This document shows, one piece after another, positions 23,135 through 32,281 of a DNA stretch of 64,000 nucleotides. A program made the translations under genes and the position numbers. The first letter of the stretch is position 1. The number at the start of each line of letters is the position of its first letter. Under the pieces are notes generated by a model. That model had not been told where the DNA came from, did not search any database, and saw nothing but the letters and a program-made list of their open reading frames with translations. This DNA is from Pseudomonas cichorii (GTDB lineage: Bacteria; Pseudomonadota; Gammaproteobacteria; Pseudomonadales; Pseudomonadaceae): the NCBI RefSeq assembly GCF_015471405.1, contig NZ_BLVZ01000004.1, positions 310,001-374,000 on the forward strand, written 5' to 3'.

Positions 23135-24112
23135 ATGGATGACATCAGCTCTTCGGATCTCAAGACGATCCTGCATTCCAAACGCGCGAATATTTATTAC
23201 TTGCAGCATTGCCGGCTATTGGTAAATGGCGGTCGGGTCGAGTATGTGACCGATGCGGGCAAGCAGTCGCTGTACTGGAATATCCCCATCGCCAATACCA
23301 CGACTGTGTTGTTGGGCACCGGCACTTCGGTCACTCAGGCGGCGATGCGTGAGCTGGCCAAGGCGGGTGTGCTGGTCGGCTTTTGCGGCGGTGGCGGCAC
23401 GCCGTTGTTCAGTGCCAACGAGATCGATATCGAGGTCGCATGGTTCTCGCCGCAAAGCGAATACCGGCCAACCGAATACCTGCAACGCTGGGTCGCGTTC
23501 TGGTTCAAGGATGATCTGCGACTCGAGGCCGCCAAGGCTTTTCAACGGTTGCGGCTGGCACACATCAGGCGCCAATGGGTCGAGCACAAGGCCTTCGCCA
23601 AAGCCGGTTTCAAAGTCGATCCGGCTGAGCTGGACAGCGCACTTGAGCAATCTCTCGTAGCCCTGAACAACGCTCCAGACCACACCTTCCTGCTCACCGA
23701 AGAAGCCCGGCTGACCAAACGCCTCTTCAAACTCGCGGCCACGGCGATGAAGTATGGCGATTTCGTGCGGGCCAAGCGTGGCGCAGGTGGCGACCCGGCC
23801 AACCGGTTTCTCGATCACGGCAATTACCTCGCTTATGGCCTGGCTGCAACGGCCACGTGGGTGCTGGGCCTGCCCCATGGTCTGGCGGTGCTGCACGGCA
23901 AGACCCGGCGCGGCGGATTGGTATTCGATGCCGCCGACTTGGTCAAGGACGGGCTGATCTTGCCCCAGGCCTTTATCTCGGCCATGCGTGGCGACGATGA
24001 GCAAGCGTTCCGCCAGGCCTGCATCGAGAACCTGACCCGCAGCGAAGCACTGGATTTCATGATCGACAGCCTCAAGGACGTTGCCGAGCAACTGGGAGGC
24101 AGCGTCGCGTGA
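23135..24112 (+). CDS. cas1: CRISPR-associated endonuclease Cas1, type I-F
   Basis: A 325-residue integrase that inserts new spacers as a complex with the Cas2 domain of Cas2/3. Catalytic metal ligands are in the positions known for the Pseudomonas enzyme: E190 (LLTEEARL), H254 (LAVLHG), and D265/D268 (LVFDAADLVKD). The start MDDISSSDLKTIL and the GFCGGGGTPLF segment are typical of I-F Cas1. No clear Shine-Dalgarno precedes ATG 23135, so translation may be weak. It overlaps cas3 by 4 nt (GTGA). The protein appears intact and functional. Confidence 0.98.
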   Translation: MDDISSSDLKTILHSKRANIYYLQHCRLLVNGGRVEYVTDAGKQSLYWNIPIANTTTVLLGTGTSVTQAAMRELAKAGVLVGFCGGGGTPLFSANEIDIEVAWFSPQSEYRPTEYLQRWVAFWFKDDLRLEAAKAFQRLRLAHIRRQWVEHKAFAKAGFKVDPAELDSALEQSLVALNNAPDHTFLLTEEARLTKRLFKLAATAMKYGDFVRAKRGAGGDPANRFLDHGNYLAYGLAATATWVLGLPHGLAVLHGKTRRGGLVFDAADLVKDGLILPQAFISAMRGDDEQAFRQACIENLTRSEALDFMIDSLKDVAEQLGGSVA

Positions 24113-27100
24113 ATATTCTGCTTATCTGCCAGTGCGACAAGCGAGCACTGGTAGAAACCCGGCGCATCCTGGATCAGTTCGCCGAACGTCGTGGTGAGCG
24201 CACCTGGCAAACGCCGATCACCCAGGCCGGCCTCGACACCTTGCGCCGTCTGTTGAGAAAAAGCGCCCGCCGCAACACGGCGGTGGCCTGTCACTGGATC
24301 AGAGGACTGGACCATAGCGAATTGCTATGGATTGTCGGTGATGCCAGCCGCTTCAATGAACAGGGCGCCGTACCGACCAACGTCACACGCCGCAATGTGC
24401 TGCGCAACGGCGATGAAAACGACTGGCACACGGGCGAAGACATCACCTTGCTCGCGCAGATGGCCGCGTTACTGCACGACCTTGGCAAATCCAGCATCGC
24501 TTTTCAGAAACGCCTGACAAGCTCCATCCACGAGAAAAACCTTTATCGCCACGAGTGGGTTTCGCTGCGGCTTTTTCTGGCATTCGTCGGGCGCGACTCC
24601 GACGAAACCTGGCTTGGACGTCTGGCCAAACCCGACTCACTGGACGACGCTAGCTGGTTGGCTGAAGGCCGATACCTGCGCGATGGTCTTGACCCCGACA
24701 CGCCGCCTCCTTTTCGCCAATTGCCACCACTGGCGGCAGCGATTGCCTGGCTGGTCGTGACCCACCATCGCTTGCCGACAAAGCCTTTTGAGGATTATCT
24801 GGGCGACGAAAAGCTCTGGTTCGGCAAGCCATCGCGCACCATATCCACAGCATCGCTGAGCAATATTCTGGATGGCATCACCCACGAGTGGAACGAGCTG
24901 AAACGCCCTGCCGAACCGGGCGAGATAAAGCCTTACTGGCAGTTCGAGCACGGTTTACCGGTGACGCTGCCCAAATGGCGCACCCAGGCAGCGAAACTGG
25001 CTACTCGCCTGTTAGCACTGCTGGGCAAGGCAGGCAAAGGCGACTGGCTGAATAACCCTTATGTCATGCATGTGGCACGCATGAGTTTGATGCTGGCCGA
25101 CCATCATTACTCGGGGCTAAAGGCCGACTCGAAAAAGCGCGTCCAGGGCGATGCGCAATGCCTGCTCTACGCCAATACCGAAAATAACGTGCTCAAGCAG
25201 AAACTGGATGAACACTTGCTGGGCGTGGCTCGTCTTGCGGGCACCATTGTTCATGGGCTGCCGGGTTTCGAGCGTCATCTGCCGCGTCTTGCAAAGCACA
25301 AAGGGCTGCGCAAACGTAGTGGTTCGGAACGCTTTCAGTGGCAGGACAAAGCCACCGATGCCGCCACCAGCCTGCGCGACAAGTCATTCGAGCACGGGGC
25401 GTTCATCGTCAATATGGCTTCGACCGGCTGCGGCAAGACTCTCGCCAACGCCCGCATCATGAATGCCCTGGCCGACCCGCAACTGGGGTTTCGCTGCACG
25501 TTCGCCTTGGGCCTGCGCACGCTGACGCTGCAGACCGGGGCCAGCTATCGCCAGGATCTGCACCTGAACGAAGACGAACTGGCCGTGCATGTCGGCGGCT
25601 CGGCCAGCAAAGCCTTGTTCAAGTTCCACCAGAAGCAGGCGGAGCAAACAGGCTCGGGCTCGGTGCAGGCCTTGATCGAAGAAGACAGCCACGTTTTGTA
25701 CGAAGGCCAGTCGAGCGATCACGGTCTGCTTTCCAAAGCCATGGCCAATCAGGACATACGCTCGCTGCTCAGCGCGCCCATGCTGGTCTGCACCATCGAT
25801 CATCTGATGCCGGCCACCGAAGCCCAGCGCTCGGGCCGCCAGATCGCGCCGATGTTGCGCATGATGAGCAGTGATCTGGTGCTCGATGAACTGGACGACT
25901 TCGACCTGTCTGATTTGCCCGCCCTGACCCGCCTGATGCATTGGGCCGGTATGCTCGGCACGCGGGTCTTGCTGTCATCGGCAACATTGCCGCCGGCGCT
26001 GGTGGACGGGATGTTTCAGGCCTATCGAGCAGGTCGTGTGCATTATCGACGCAACCGCGGCTCCCATGACCATCAGACTTATTCACCATCAGATGTAGCG
26101 TGCCTGTGGGTGGATGAGTTCAGCGCCCACGGCACGACCTGCGCTGATATCCAGCACTTTCTCGCCGAGCATGAAGCCTTCGTGCAGCGTCGTGTTGAAG
26201 AACTGGGCAAAGCCGAGCCGCGAAGATGCGGTGAGCTGATACCGCTGAATATCACAGCCAAAAAACCGGAAGCCATTCGTGTCGAGTTCGCCAGGCATGT
26301 GCGCAGCGCCATGCTTGAGGCCCATGCCCGACACGCAGAAAGCTGCCCGCACAGCGGCAAGCGGGTCAGTTTCGGTCTGGTGCGCATGGCCAATATCGAG
26401 CCGCTGTTCGATACCGCTCTGGCGTTGTTTCAGGCAGGCGCTCCTGAGGATTACCGCATCCATTTATGCGTTTACCATTCGCGCTTTCCGCTACTGCTGC
26501 GCTCGGCCATCGAAGCGCAACTGGACGCCAGCCTGAACCGGCGCAAGCGTGAAGCGGTTTATGGGCTGCCGGGAATCAGGCAAGCCATCGATCAGTCTCC
26601 CGAGCAGAACCATCTGTTTGTGGTGCTGGGCTCGCCGGTGACGGAAGTCGGTCGTGATCACGATTATGACTGGGCCATCGTAGAGCCGTCGTCCATGCGC
26701 TCGTTCATTCAACTGGCCGGGCGCATACAGCGGCATCGCAACGAACCCTGCAAGTCGCCCAATGAGCTTATCTTCGATGCCAACCTGCGACACTTTGAAC
26801 ACCCGCAGGCAGCCGCTTTTGTGCAGCCGGGTTTCGAGAACAAAAATGGCACGCTTGATGATCCGTTCAGGCTGATGACTCATCGGCTCGAAAAGCTGCT
26901 GAAAGAAGATGAATACAAGACCCTTACAGCCCGCCCGCGCATCCAGCCGCGACCAGCTCAGGAGTGGCAGGCCAAGAAAAGCCTGGTGGATCTCGAACAT
27001 AGTCGGCTTGCGGCACAAATGCTGCCCAAGGATCACAACCCAGTCTCGAAAACCGCATTCAGCCTGGATGCCGCCTGCGCCTGGCAGTATCCACAGGCTT

Positions 27101-27480
27101 CACTGACCTGGATCTTGCCGCAGCATCAGCCCTTCCGCGAACAGACCACACAGGAAACCGAACTGGTGTTTCTGCCTGACGAGGATGAAGAGCAACTTGT
27201 GCTGCATCGCATTCATGAAGAAGCAAAACGCGGCAAGCCTGCAATTCATACCCTAGCCCAGAGCGAACTCACCACTATCGACCTCGACAGCTTGCTTGGC
27301 CCACGGATAACCCCTTGGGGTCGGCATGACTTGATGGAGCTGCTTGTTGAACAGGCAGAGGCTCAAGGCCTCTCCCTTGAGAGATGTGCCGAGAAATTCA
27401 CCTCGGTCAGCGTGCGTGAAAGCCGGTTTGGGTGGAGGTATCACCCGGTTTTGGGGTTTGAAAAAGCCAGAAACGAATAA
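24109..27480 (+). CDS. cas3: Cas2/3 fusion helicase-nuclease, type I-F
   Basis: A 1123-residue fusion. Residues 1-95 are the Cas2 domain (MNILLICQCDKRALVETRRI). The HD nuclease follows with H123-D124 in LLHDLGK. The SF2 helicase has Walker A at STGCGKT (K443) and a DELD box at 593-596. The C-terminal domain follows. It starts at GTG 24109, within the cas1 stop. The Cas2 part scaffolds Cas1 during adaptation; the HD/helicase part degrades target DNA when recruited by Cascade. All core motifs are present, so interference should work. Confidence 0.97.
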   Translation: MNILLICQCDKRALVETRRILDQFAERRGERTWQTPITQAGLDTLRRLLRKSARRNTAVACHWIRGLDHSELLWIVGDASRFNEQGAVPTNVTRRNVLRNGDENDWHTGEDITLLAQMAALLHDLGKSSIAFQKRLTSSIHEKNLYRHEWVSLRLFLAFVGRDSDETWLGRLAKPDSLDDASWLAEGRYLRDGLDPDTPPPFRQLPPLAAAIAWLVVTHHRLPTKPFEDYLGDEKLWFGKPSRTISTASLSNILDGITHEWNELKRPAEPGEIKPYWQFEHGLPVTLPKWRTQAAKLATRLLALLGKAGKGDWLNNPYVMHVARMSLMLADHHYSGLKADSKKRVQGDAQCLLYANTENNVLKQKLDEHLLGVARLAGTIVHGLPGFERHLPRLAKHKGLRKRSGSERFQWQDKATDAATSLRDKSFEHGAFIVNMASTGCGKTLANARIMNALADPQLGFRCTFALGLRTLTLQTGASYRQDLHLNEDELAVHVGGSASKALFKFHQKQAEQTGSGSVQALIEEDSHVLYEGQSSDHGLLSKAMANQDIRSLLSAPMLVCTIDHLMPATEAQRSGRQIAPMLRMMSSDLVLDELDDFDLSDLPALTRLMHWAGMLGTRVLLSSATLPPALVDGMFQAYRAGRVHYRRNRGSHDHQTYSPSDVACLWVDEFSAHGTTCADIQHFLAEHEAFVQRRVEELGKAEPRRCGELIPLNITAKKPEAIRVEFARHVRSAMLEAHARHAESCPHSGKRVSFGLVRMANIEPLFDTALALFQAGAPEDYRIHLCVYHSRFPLLLRSAIEAQLDASLNRRKREAVYGLPGIRQAIDQSPEQNHLFVVLGSPVTEVGRDHDYDWAIVEPSSMRSFIQLAGRIQRHRNEPCKSPNELIFDANLRHFEHPQAAAFVQPGFENKNGTLDDPFRLMTHRLEKLLKEDEYKTLTARPRIQPRPAQEWQAKKSLVDLEHSRLAAQMLPKDHNPVSKTAFSLDAACAWQYPQASLTWILPQHQPFREQTTQETELVFLPDEDEEQLVLHRIHEEAKRGKPAIHTLAQSELTTIDLDSLLGPRITPWGRHDLMELLVEQAEAQGLSLERCAEKFTSVSVRESRFGWRYHPVLGFEKARNE

Positions 27481-27502
27481 ACATCAAGACAAAGGAAGGC
27501 AT

Positions 27503-27583
27503 ATGCAGATAGAGAATTACCCAAAACCAGTCATGGGACTGGCATCCGCCAAGTCGATTTTTAAAGGTTCCGAACATGGATGA
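27503..27583 (+). CDS. Possible 26-residue leader ORF between cas3 and csy1
   Basis: A 26-codon frame beginning ATGCAGATAGAG, preceded by a strong AAGGAAGG ribosome site 4 nt upstream. It ends inside csy1: its TGA at 27581-27583 follows the csy1 ATG at 27576, an 8-nt overlap. A small hairpin CCAGTC-ATGG-GACTGG lies at 27537-27552. The peptide is not recognisable. It may be a coupling ORF that helps ribosomes reach csy1, or simply chance. There is no homology evidence. Confidence 0.35.
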   Translation: MQIENYPKPVMGLASAKSIFKGSEHG

Positions 27584-28922
27584 AGGATCTAGGCCCTCGC
27601 CCCGCTCCACCCTTTTTCGTGCCGCCATCACTGCCTTTATCAATGAGCGCAAAGAAGCAAAGCTCAAGGGCAGTGACGAGGGCGACAGTAATCAAGCTGC
27701 CGGCAAATATGATTACGCCACCTGGCTGGCCGATGCCGCTCGCCGGGTCACTCAGATTCAGGCAGTGACTCATGTGCTCAAGGCCACGCATCCCGATGCT
27801 CGGGGCAGTAGCCTGCATGTCGTGCCGCAATCGCTGCATCAACATGCCGAGGTAGGCAGCCATGTATTGGGCGGAGTGTATGCCGACGATATCGTTGGCA
27901 ATGCTGCCGCTCTCGATGTGTACAAATTTCTCAAGGTAGAAGTCGAAGGCCGTCGTCTGCTGGACTGGCTGCAAGCCAATGATCCAGACCTGCTCAATGC
28001 ATTGAATGATGATGAAGCCACTGCTCATGAGTGGGCATCGGCATTCAAGGGCCTGATCCGATCAGCCTCTACACTGGCTTCTCACACCATGGCCAAGCAG
28101 GTTTACTGGAGCGTTTCCGGTGATCCGACTGACAACTCGGGCTTTCATCTCTTGCAGCCCTTGTTCGCCAGCAGCCTTGCCCATGCGGTACATCAGAACA
28201 TCAACGATGCGCGCTTCGGTGAAGCCAACAAGGCAGCCCGGCAGGCCAGACGAGATAAACAGCTTCACGATGGCCAATACCGCGATTACCGTAATCTGGT
28301 CACCCGCAAGCTGGGGGGCACCAAGCCGCAGAACATCAGCCAGCTCAACAGCGAGCGCGGTGGGGTGAATTATCTGCTGGCCTCAATACCACCTATATGG
28401 AAGCAAAACAGACTACGTGACTTTCTCAAGATCGAAACGGCACTGGATCGTTTTGAGCATTTTGAAGGCGTGAGCGAACAGATAGATGCTTTATGCAAGC
28501 TACTGAAAAGTGACCCGCCCCAAACGCTGCCAACTCGTAATGCCCGCAAGAAAATCGAACACGCCTTGAACCAGTCACTGGCAGCCTTCGGCGTTACAAG
28601 TCGCGAACTGATAGAACCGGGCTGGAGCCGTCACACTGACTGCGAACTGCCGTTATGCGAACAACTCTGGCTCGACCCTGGCCGCATCGATCTGCCTTTG
28701 CGCGACGATCATCTTGATGAGGATCAGGCATTTATCGCGGCCTTTGAGCGCAATGACTGGCCCGATCAGGTCGCCAAGCGCTTTGGCCAATGGCTGAACG
28801 CGATCCTGCGCGATATAGGTTTGCCTGTCGGCGATGTGGAGCTGAGACACTGGACAAAACAGGCAATCATTGAGGCTGACTCTTTCATGCCGATCACTGG
28901 TCGGGAGAGCGCCAATGGCTGA
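27576..28922 (+). CDS. csy1: Csy1 / Cas8f, large subunit of type I-F Cascade
   Basis: A 448-residue subunit that binds the 5' handle end of crRNA with Csy2 and recognises the PAM. It begins STLFRAAITAFINERKEAK and has the family segments SSLHVVPQSLHQHAEVGSH and RSASTLASHTMAKQVYWS. The length is normal for the family. AAAGG lies 9 nt before ATG 27576. It overlaps csy2 by 8 nt. It is the first gene of the four-gene csy block and is separated from cas3 by about 95 nt, which may allow its own translation control. Confidence 0.95.
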   Translation: MDEGSRPSPRSTLFRAAITAFINERKEAKLKGSDEGDSNQAAGKYDYATWLADAARRVTQIQAVTHVLKATHPDARGSSLHVVPQSLHQHAEVGSHVLGGVYADDIVGNAAALDVYKFLKVEVEGRRLLDWLQANDPDLLNALNDDEATAHEWASAFKGLIRSASTLASHTMAKQVYWSVSGDPTDNSGFHLLQPLFASSLAHAVHQNINDARFGEANKAARQARRDKQLHDGQYRDYRNLVTRKLGGTKPQNISQLNSERGGVNYLLASIPPIWKQNRLRDFLKIETALDRFEHFEGVSEQIDALCKLLKSDPPQTLPTRNARKKIEHALNQSLAAFGVTSRELIEPGWSRHTDCELPLCEQLWLDPGRIDLPLRDDHLDEDQAFIAAFERNDWPDQVAKRFGQWLNAILRDIGLPVGDVELRHWTKQAIIEADSFMPITGRESANG

Positions 28923-29898
28923 CTGCCCCTCGTTCACTCACCTGCTGGTTATCCCACGTATTCGCGTGCAGAACGCCAACTCCATTTCCAGCCCGCTGAC
29001 CCACGGTTTTCCGTCGATGACGGCCTTCCTGGGCCTGATGTGGGCACTCGAACGCAAGACCCACGATGCAGGCCTGGAGCTGAAATTCAAAGCTGTCGGC
29101 GTCGTTGTGCATCATCACGAAGAGCAGACAACCGACAGCAAGTACGTGAGTGCCTTGCGCCTGACACGCAACCCCGTCAACAAGGACGGCAGCACCGCCG
29201 CGATTGTTGAAGAAGGTCGGATGCACATGGAGATCAGCCTTGTATTCGGGGTGCAAGGCGACACGTTGCCGACCGATAGCGAAGCTGCGCAATTGATCGC
29301 CAGACAAGTGCGCGATCAGCTTTCGCAAATGCGTATTGCAGGCGGCAGTGTGGTTCCGTCCAGTGCGCCGCCCTACAAGCAGCAGCCTTTCTTGGCGCTC
29401 ATGCCCAAAGAAGAGAGCGACAGGCAAGATTTGTTCAGCAAAATCCGCTTGCGCCTGCTGCCGGGCTTTGCGCTGGTTGATCGTCAGGATTTGCTCGAAA
29501 AGCGGCATGACGCATTAAAGGAAAACGATCCCGATGCATCCTCGCTCGACGCCTGGCTGTCGTTATCACGCATCAACTGGCACAGCGTTGCCAACCAGGA
29601 TCAGGACAAGAAGCCCGAGTGGGTCAACGATAAAAAAGGCGAAGGCTGGATAGTGCCCATTCCTGTCGGCTATGGCGCGTTGAGTGATGTGCTAGCCGCT
29701 GGTTCGGTGGCTAACGCCCGCGATGGGCAAACCGAGTTCTGTTTCGTCGAAAGCCTGTATGGCATCGGTGAATGGATCAGCCCCCATCGCCTGCACAAAC
29801 CAGAACACCTGCTCTGGTACGCCGATTCGCAACCCAATGATGGCCTCTATCGCTGCGCCAACGATTATCGCCCTGTTGTTTTGCACGACTTCGACTGA
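28915..29898 (+). CDS. csy2: Csy2 / Cas5f subunit of type I-F Cascade
   Basis: A 327-residue Cas5-type RAMP protein that caps the crRNA 5' end with Csy1. [20 protein letters not shown] and [19 protein letters not shown] are typical of the family, and HHHEEQT occurs near residue 65. ATG 28915 follows GAGAG and lies inside the csy1 end; the frame upstream from 28870 is not used. The length is normal and no disruption is visible. It is co-transcribed with csy3, whose start is 32 nt downstream. Confidence 0.95.
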   Translation: MADCPSFTHLLVIPRIRVQNANSISSPLTHGFPSMTAFLGLMWALERKTHDAGLELKFKAVGVVVHHHEEQTTDSKYVSALRLTRNPVNKDGSTAAIVEEGRMHMEISLVFGVQGDTLPTDSEAAQLIARQVRDQLSQMRIAGGSVVPSSAPPYKQQPFLALMPKEESDRQDLFSKIRLRLLPGFALVDRQDLLEKRHDALKENDPDASSLDAWLSLSRINWHSVANQDQDKKPEWVNDKKGEGWIVPIPVGYGALSDVLAAGSVANARDGQTEFCFVESLYGIGEWISPHRLHKPEHLLWYADSQPNDGLYRCANDYRPVVLHDFD

Positions 29899-29930
29899 CT
29901 GCTGACCATCTTCCTAAAAGGTATTTGAAC

Positions 29931-30941
29931 ATGGCTAAAGACACCCTCAAGACCGCTTCCGTTCTGGCTTTCGAGCGCAAGCTCGATCCTTCCGATGCGC
30001 TGTTTCATTCAGGCGACTGGCAGTCTCGCGAAAGCTGGACGCCGGTGGAAGTTCGTGAAAAATCGGTACGTGGCACCATTTCCAACCGCCTGAAAACCAA
30101 AGACCTGGACCCAGCCAAACTGAATACCGTGATCGAAAAGCCCAACCTGCAAACGGTAGATGTGGCCGCTCTGCCCCACGACGCCGACACCCTGCGGGTC
30201 AGCTTTACTCTGCGCATCCTGAGCGGCACCGGCCAGCCTTCGGCCTGTAATAACATCGAGTATCGGGACAAGCTGCTCGCTACCGTAAAAAGCTACTTAG
30301 ACGGCAATGGCTTCGATGAACTGGCACGCCGCTATGCCCACAATCTGGCCAACGGTCGCTTCCTGTGGCGCAATCGCATCGGTGCCGAACAGGTTGAGGT
30401 GGAAGTCACTCATCTGGTGGATGGCAAGGCTACATCGAAATGGGATTTCGATGGTCTGGCTCTATCTCTGCGGGACTTCAAAACCAACGCTGAAAACACC
30501 AAGGCGCTGGGCGAACTGACGAAATTGATCGCCAGCGGTCTGGCAGGTAAACAGCATGTACTGCTAGGCGTGACGGCTTATGTGCGTATCGGCTCAGGGC
30601 AGGAAGTTTTTCCTTCCCAAGAGCTGATTCTGGATCGCTCCAGCAGCACCAAAAGCAGAACGCTCTATCAAGTCGATGCTATCGCAGGTATCCACTCGCA
30701 AAAGATCGGCAACGCCATTCGCAGCATCGACACCTGGTATCAGGAAGCCGATATCAACGGCCCGATTGCCGTGGAACCCTATGGCTCGGTGACCACGCAG
30801 GGCAAGGCGTATCGCGCCAAGGATAACTTCTACACCCTGCTCGACGGCTGGGTGCTCAAGGACAAGGTGCCGGAGCTGGATCAGCAGCATTTCGTCATCG
30901 CGACCCTGATTCGTGGCGGCGTATTCGGTGAGGCGGGCTAA
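29931..30941 (+). CDS. csy3: Csy3 / Cas7f backbone subunit of type I-F Cascade
   Basis: A 336-residue RAMP protein, present in about six copies in the complex, forming the helical backbone along the crRNA spacer. [20 protein letters not shown] at the start, [10 protein letters not shown], and the conserved C-terminal RGGVFGEAG all match the family. AAAAGG precedes ATG 29931; an in-frame TTG two codons earlier is less likely. csy4 begins 3 nt after the stop, implying coupled translation. Confidence 0.96.
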   Translation: MAKDTLKTASVLAFERKLDPSDALFHSGDWQSRESWTPVEVREKSVRGTISNRLKTKDLDPAKLNTVIEKPNLQTVDVAALPHDADTLRVSFTLRILSGTGQPSACNNIEYRDKLLATVKSYLDGNGFDELARRYAHNLANGRFLWRNRIGAEQVEVEVTHLVDGKATSKWDFDGLALSLRDFKTNAENTKALGELTKLIASGLAGKQHVLLGVTAYVRIGSGQEVFPSQELILDRSSSTKSRTLYQVDAIAGIHSQKIGNAIRSIDTWYQEADINGPIAVEPYGSVTTQGKAYRAKDNFYTLLDGWVLKDKVPELDQQHFVIATLIRGGVFGEAG

Positions 30942-30944
30942 GCC

Positions 30945-31508
30945 ATGGATCACTACCTAGACCTGCAATTACTGCCCGATCCGGAGTTTGCAGCCACGCA
31001 ACTGATGAGCGCGCTGATGTCCAAGCTGCATCGCGGTTTGCATGACCTGCGCCGCGATGACATCGGCATCAGCTTCCCGGCTCTTGGAGGCAAGGCCAGC
31101 GGCCTGGGCGACTGCCTGCGCTTACATGGCAGTGTGCAAGCGCTGGATGCCCTGATGGCCCAGAGCTGGCTGACGGGCATGCGCGACCATGTGCGGGTAG
31201 GCGAACTGAGCGTGGTGCCTGCTGATGCGCAGCATCGCCGCGTCAGCCGCGTGCAAGTGGACAGCAACCCGGAACGCACAAGACGGCGCCTGATAAAACG
31301 CCACGGCATCACTGAAGAACAAGCCCGAAAACGCATCTCCGACAGCGCCGCGAAACGCTGCAATCTGCCCTTCACCCAACTTCGCAGCCGCACCAGTGGC
31401 CAGACGTTTCTGCTGTTCATCCAGCATGGATCACTACAAGCCAACGCCCAGCCGGGGACCTTCAATAGCTATGGGTTGAGTGCTACGGCGACTGTTCCCT
31501 GGTTTTGA
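30945..31508 (+). CDS. csy4: Csy4 / Cas6f crRNA-processing endoribonuclease
   Basis: A 187-residue Cas6f enzyme that cuts CRISPR transcripts at the 3' base of the CTGCC/GGCAG hairpin and stays bound to it. The catalytic histidine is H29 (MSKLHRGLHD), exactly where it is in the Pseudomonas enzyme. The arginine-rich helix (NPERTRRRLIKRHG, about 109-122) inserts in the hairpin major groove. The family C-terminus (FNSYGLSATATVPWF) is intact. It converges on array 5, whose distal repeat starts about 60 bp downstream. Confidence 0.97.
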   Translation: MDHYLDLQLLPDPEFAATQLMSALMSKLHRGLHDLRRDDIGISFPALGGKASGLGDCLRLHGSVQALDALMAQSWLTGMRDHVRVGELSVVPADAQHRRVSRVQVDSNPERTRRRLIKRHGITEEQARKRISDSAAKRCNLPFTQLRSRTSGQTFLLFIQHGSLQANAQPGTFNSYGLSATATVPWF

Positions 31509-31566
31509 TGATTTTTTGGCTAATGGACCGCCCCCCCCTTGCAGGTGATGTAACTGCGAGGGGTTT

Positions 31567-31895
31567 GGTTTGGGCTGCCTATTCGGCAGTGAAGATGCAG
31601 GCGCTCGGAGCTTCCCGAGATGCATCTTTTCTGAGCTGCCTATTCGGCAGTGAAGGATAGAGGCTCGTCAGCCCGCGGCGCCGCAATTTTCTGAGCTGCC
31701 TATTCGGCAGTGAAGTGACCAAGCCCAAGCGAGGTGGTACAGCAGATTTTCTGAGCTGCCTATTCGGCAGTGAAGTCAGAGTTGCGCAAGTGCTTGGATG
31801 ATGTGATTTTCTGAGCTGCCTATTCGGCAGTGAAGGGGGGTAACGTCAATGCCTTGGTTGAGCAGGATTTCTGAGCTGCCTATTCGGCAGTGAAG
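31567..31895 (-). CRISPR. Type I-F CRISPR array 5 (6 repeats, 5 spacers)
   Basis: Minus-strand repeats at plus-strand starts 31868, 31808, 31748, 31688, 31628 and the degenerate 31567. Spacers are 32 nt except the oldest (33 nt, 31595-31627). The repeat differs from all other arrays in its loop, GAATA instead of GTATA or GTGTA, with the same stem and CTCAGAAA ending. The array runs toward the end of csy4. The leader lies on its right. Confidence 0.97.
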
Positions 31896-32027
31896 TAGAC
31901 ACTCTCCCCGATAACCCTCCGTTTTCAAAGAAAAATATGCGTTTTCAGCCGTTTTACCCCTTTTTTTATCGAGCTTTGTAAGTCGTTGATTTTTAAAGGA
32001 TGAACCTATGGTGAAAAAAAGAGGGTC
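31896..32027 (-). promoter_or_regulatory. CRISPR leader of array 5
   Basis: A 132-nt leader ending TGTCTA against the first repeat. The minus-strand IHF match is AATCAACGACTTA (31979-31991), 83 nt from the repeat. Although the repeat loop has diverged, the leader keeps the same blocks as arrays 2 to 4. Confidence 0.85.
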
Positions 32028-32038
32028 AGGAAAGGGTA

Positions 32039-32158
32039 ATGCCGATCATTTAAGGCATACATGTCACCAGTGGGAGGGGCCTTGGCCGCGACGACCTGCT
32101 TCCAGACAACATATTTTCAGCGCCTGAAACTTGAAGTCGCGGCCAAGGCCCCTCCCAC
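32039..32158. repeat. REP/BIME with perfect 23-bp inverted arms
   Basis: GTGGGAGGGGCCTTGGCCGC begins the left arm at 32070-32092 and its exact inverse fills 32136-32158. Just before it, ATGCCGATCATTTAAGGCA (32039-32057) repeats 8593-8611 exactly, in the same direction, at the other edge of the CRISPR region. Confidence 0.7.
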
Positions 32159-32281
32159 GGGGTTATGTGTTCTTGGGATAGATCTCTCAGCAGCAAACAC
32201 CCCCACTCTCGACTACCCTCAAACCCATCATTTAAGCGGTTGATGCTCTGGCCACCTTGACTGATGGGGACAAGAATAATA

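Noticed and set aside
9190-31895. Self-targeting spacers against the integrated element at 1-8.2 kb
   Set aside because: By eye I found no spacer with a convincing match in this window. A full search was not possible, so absence is not proven.
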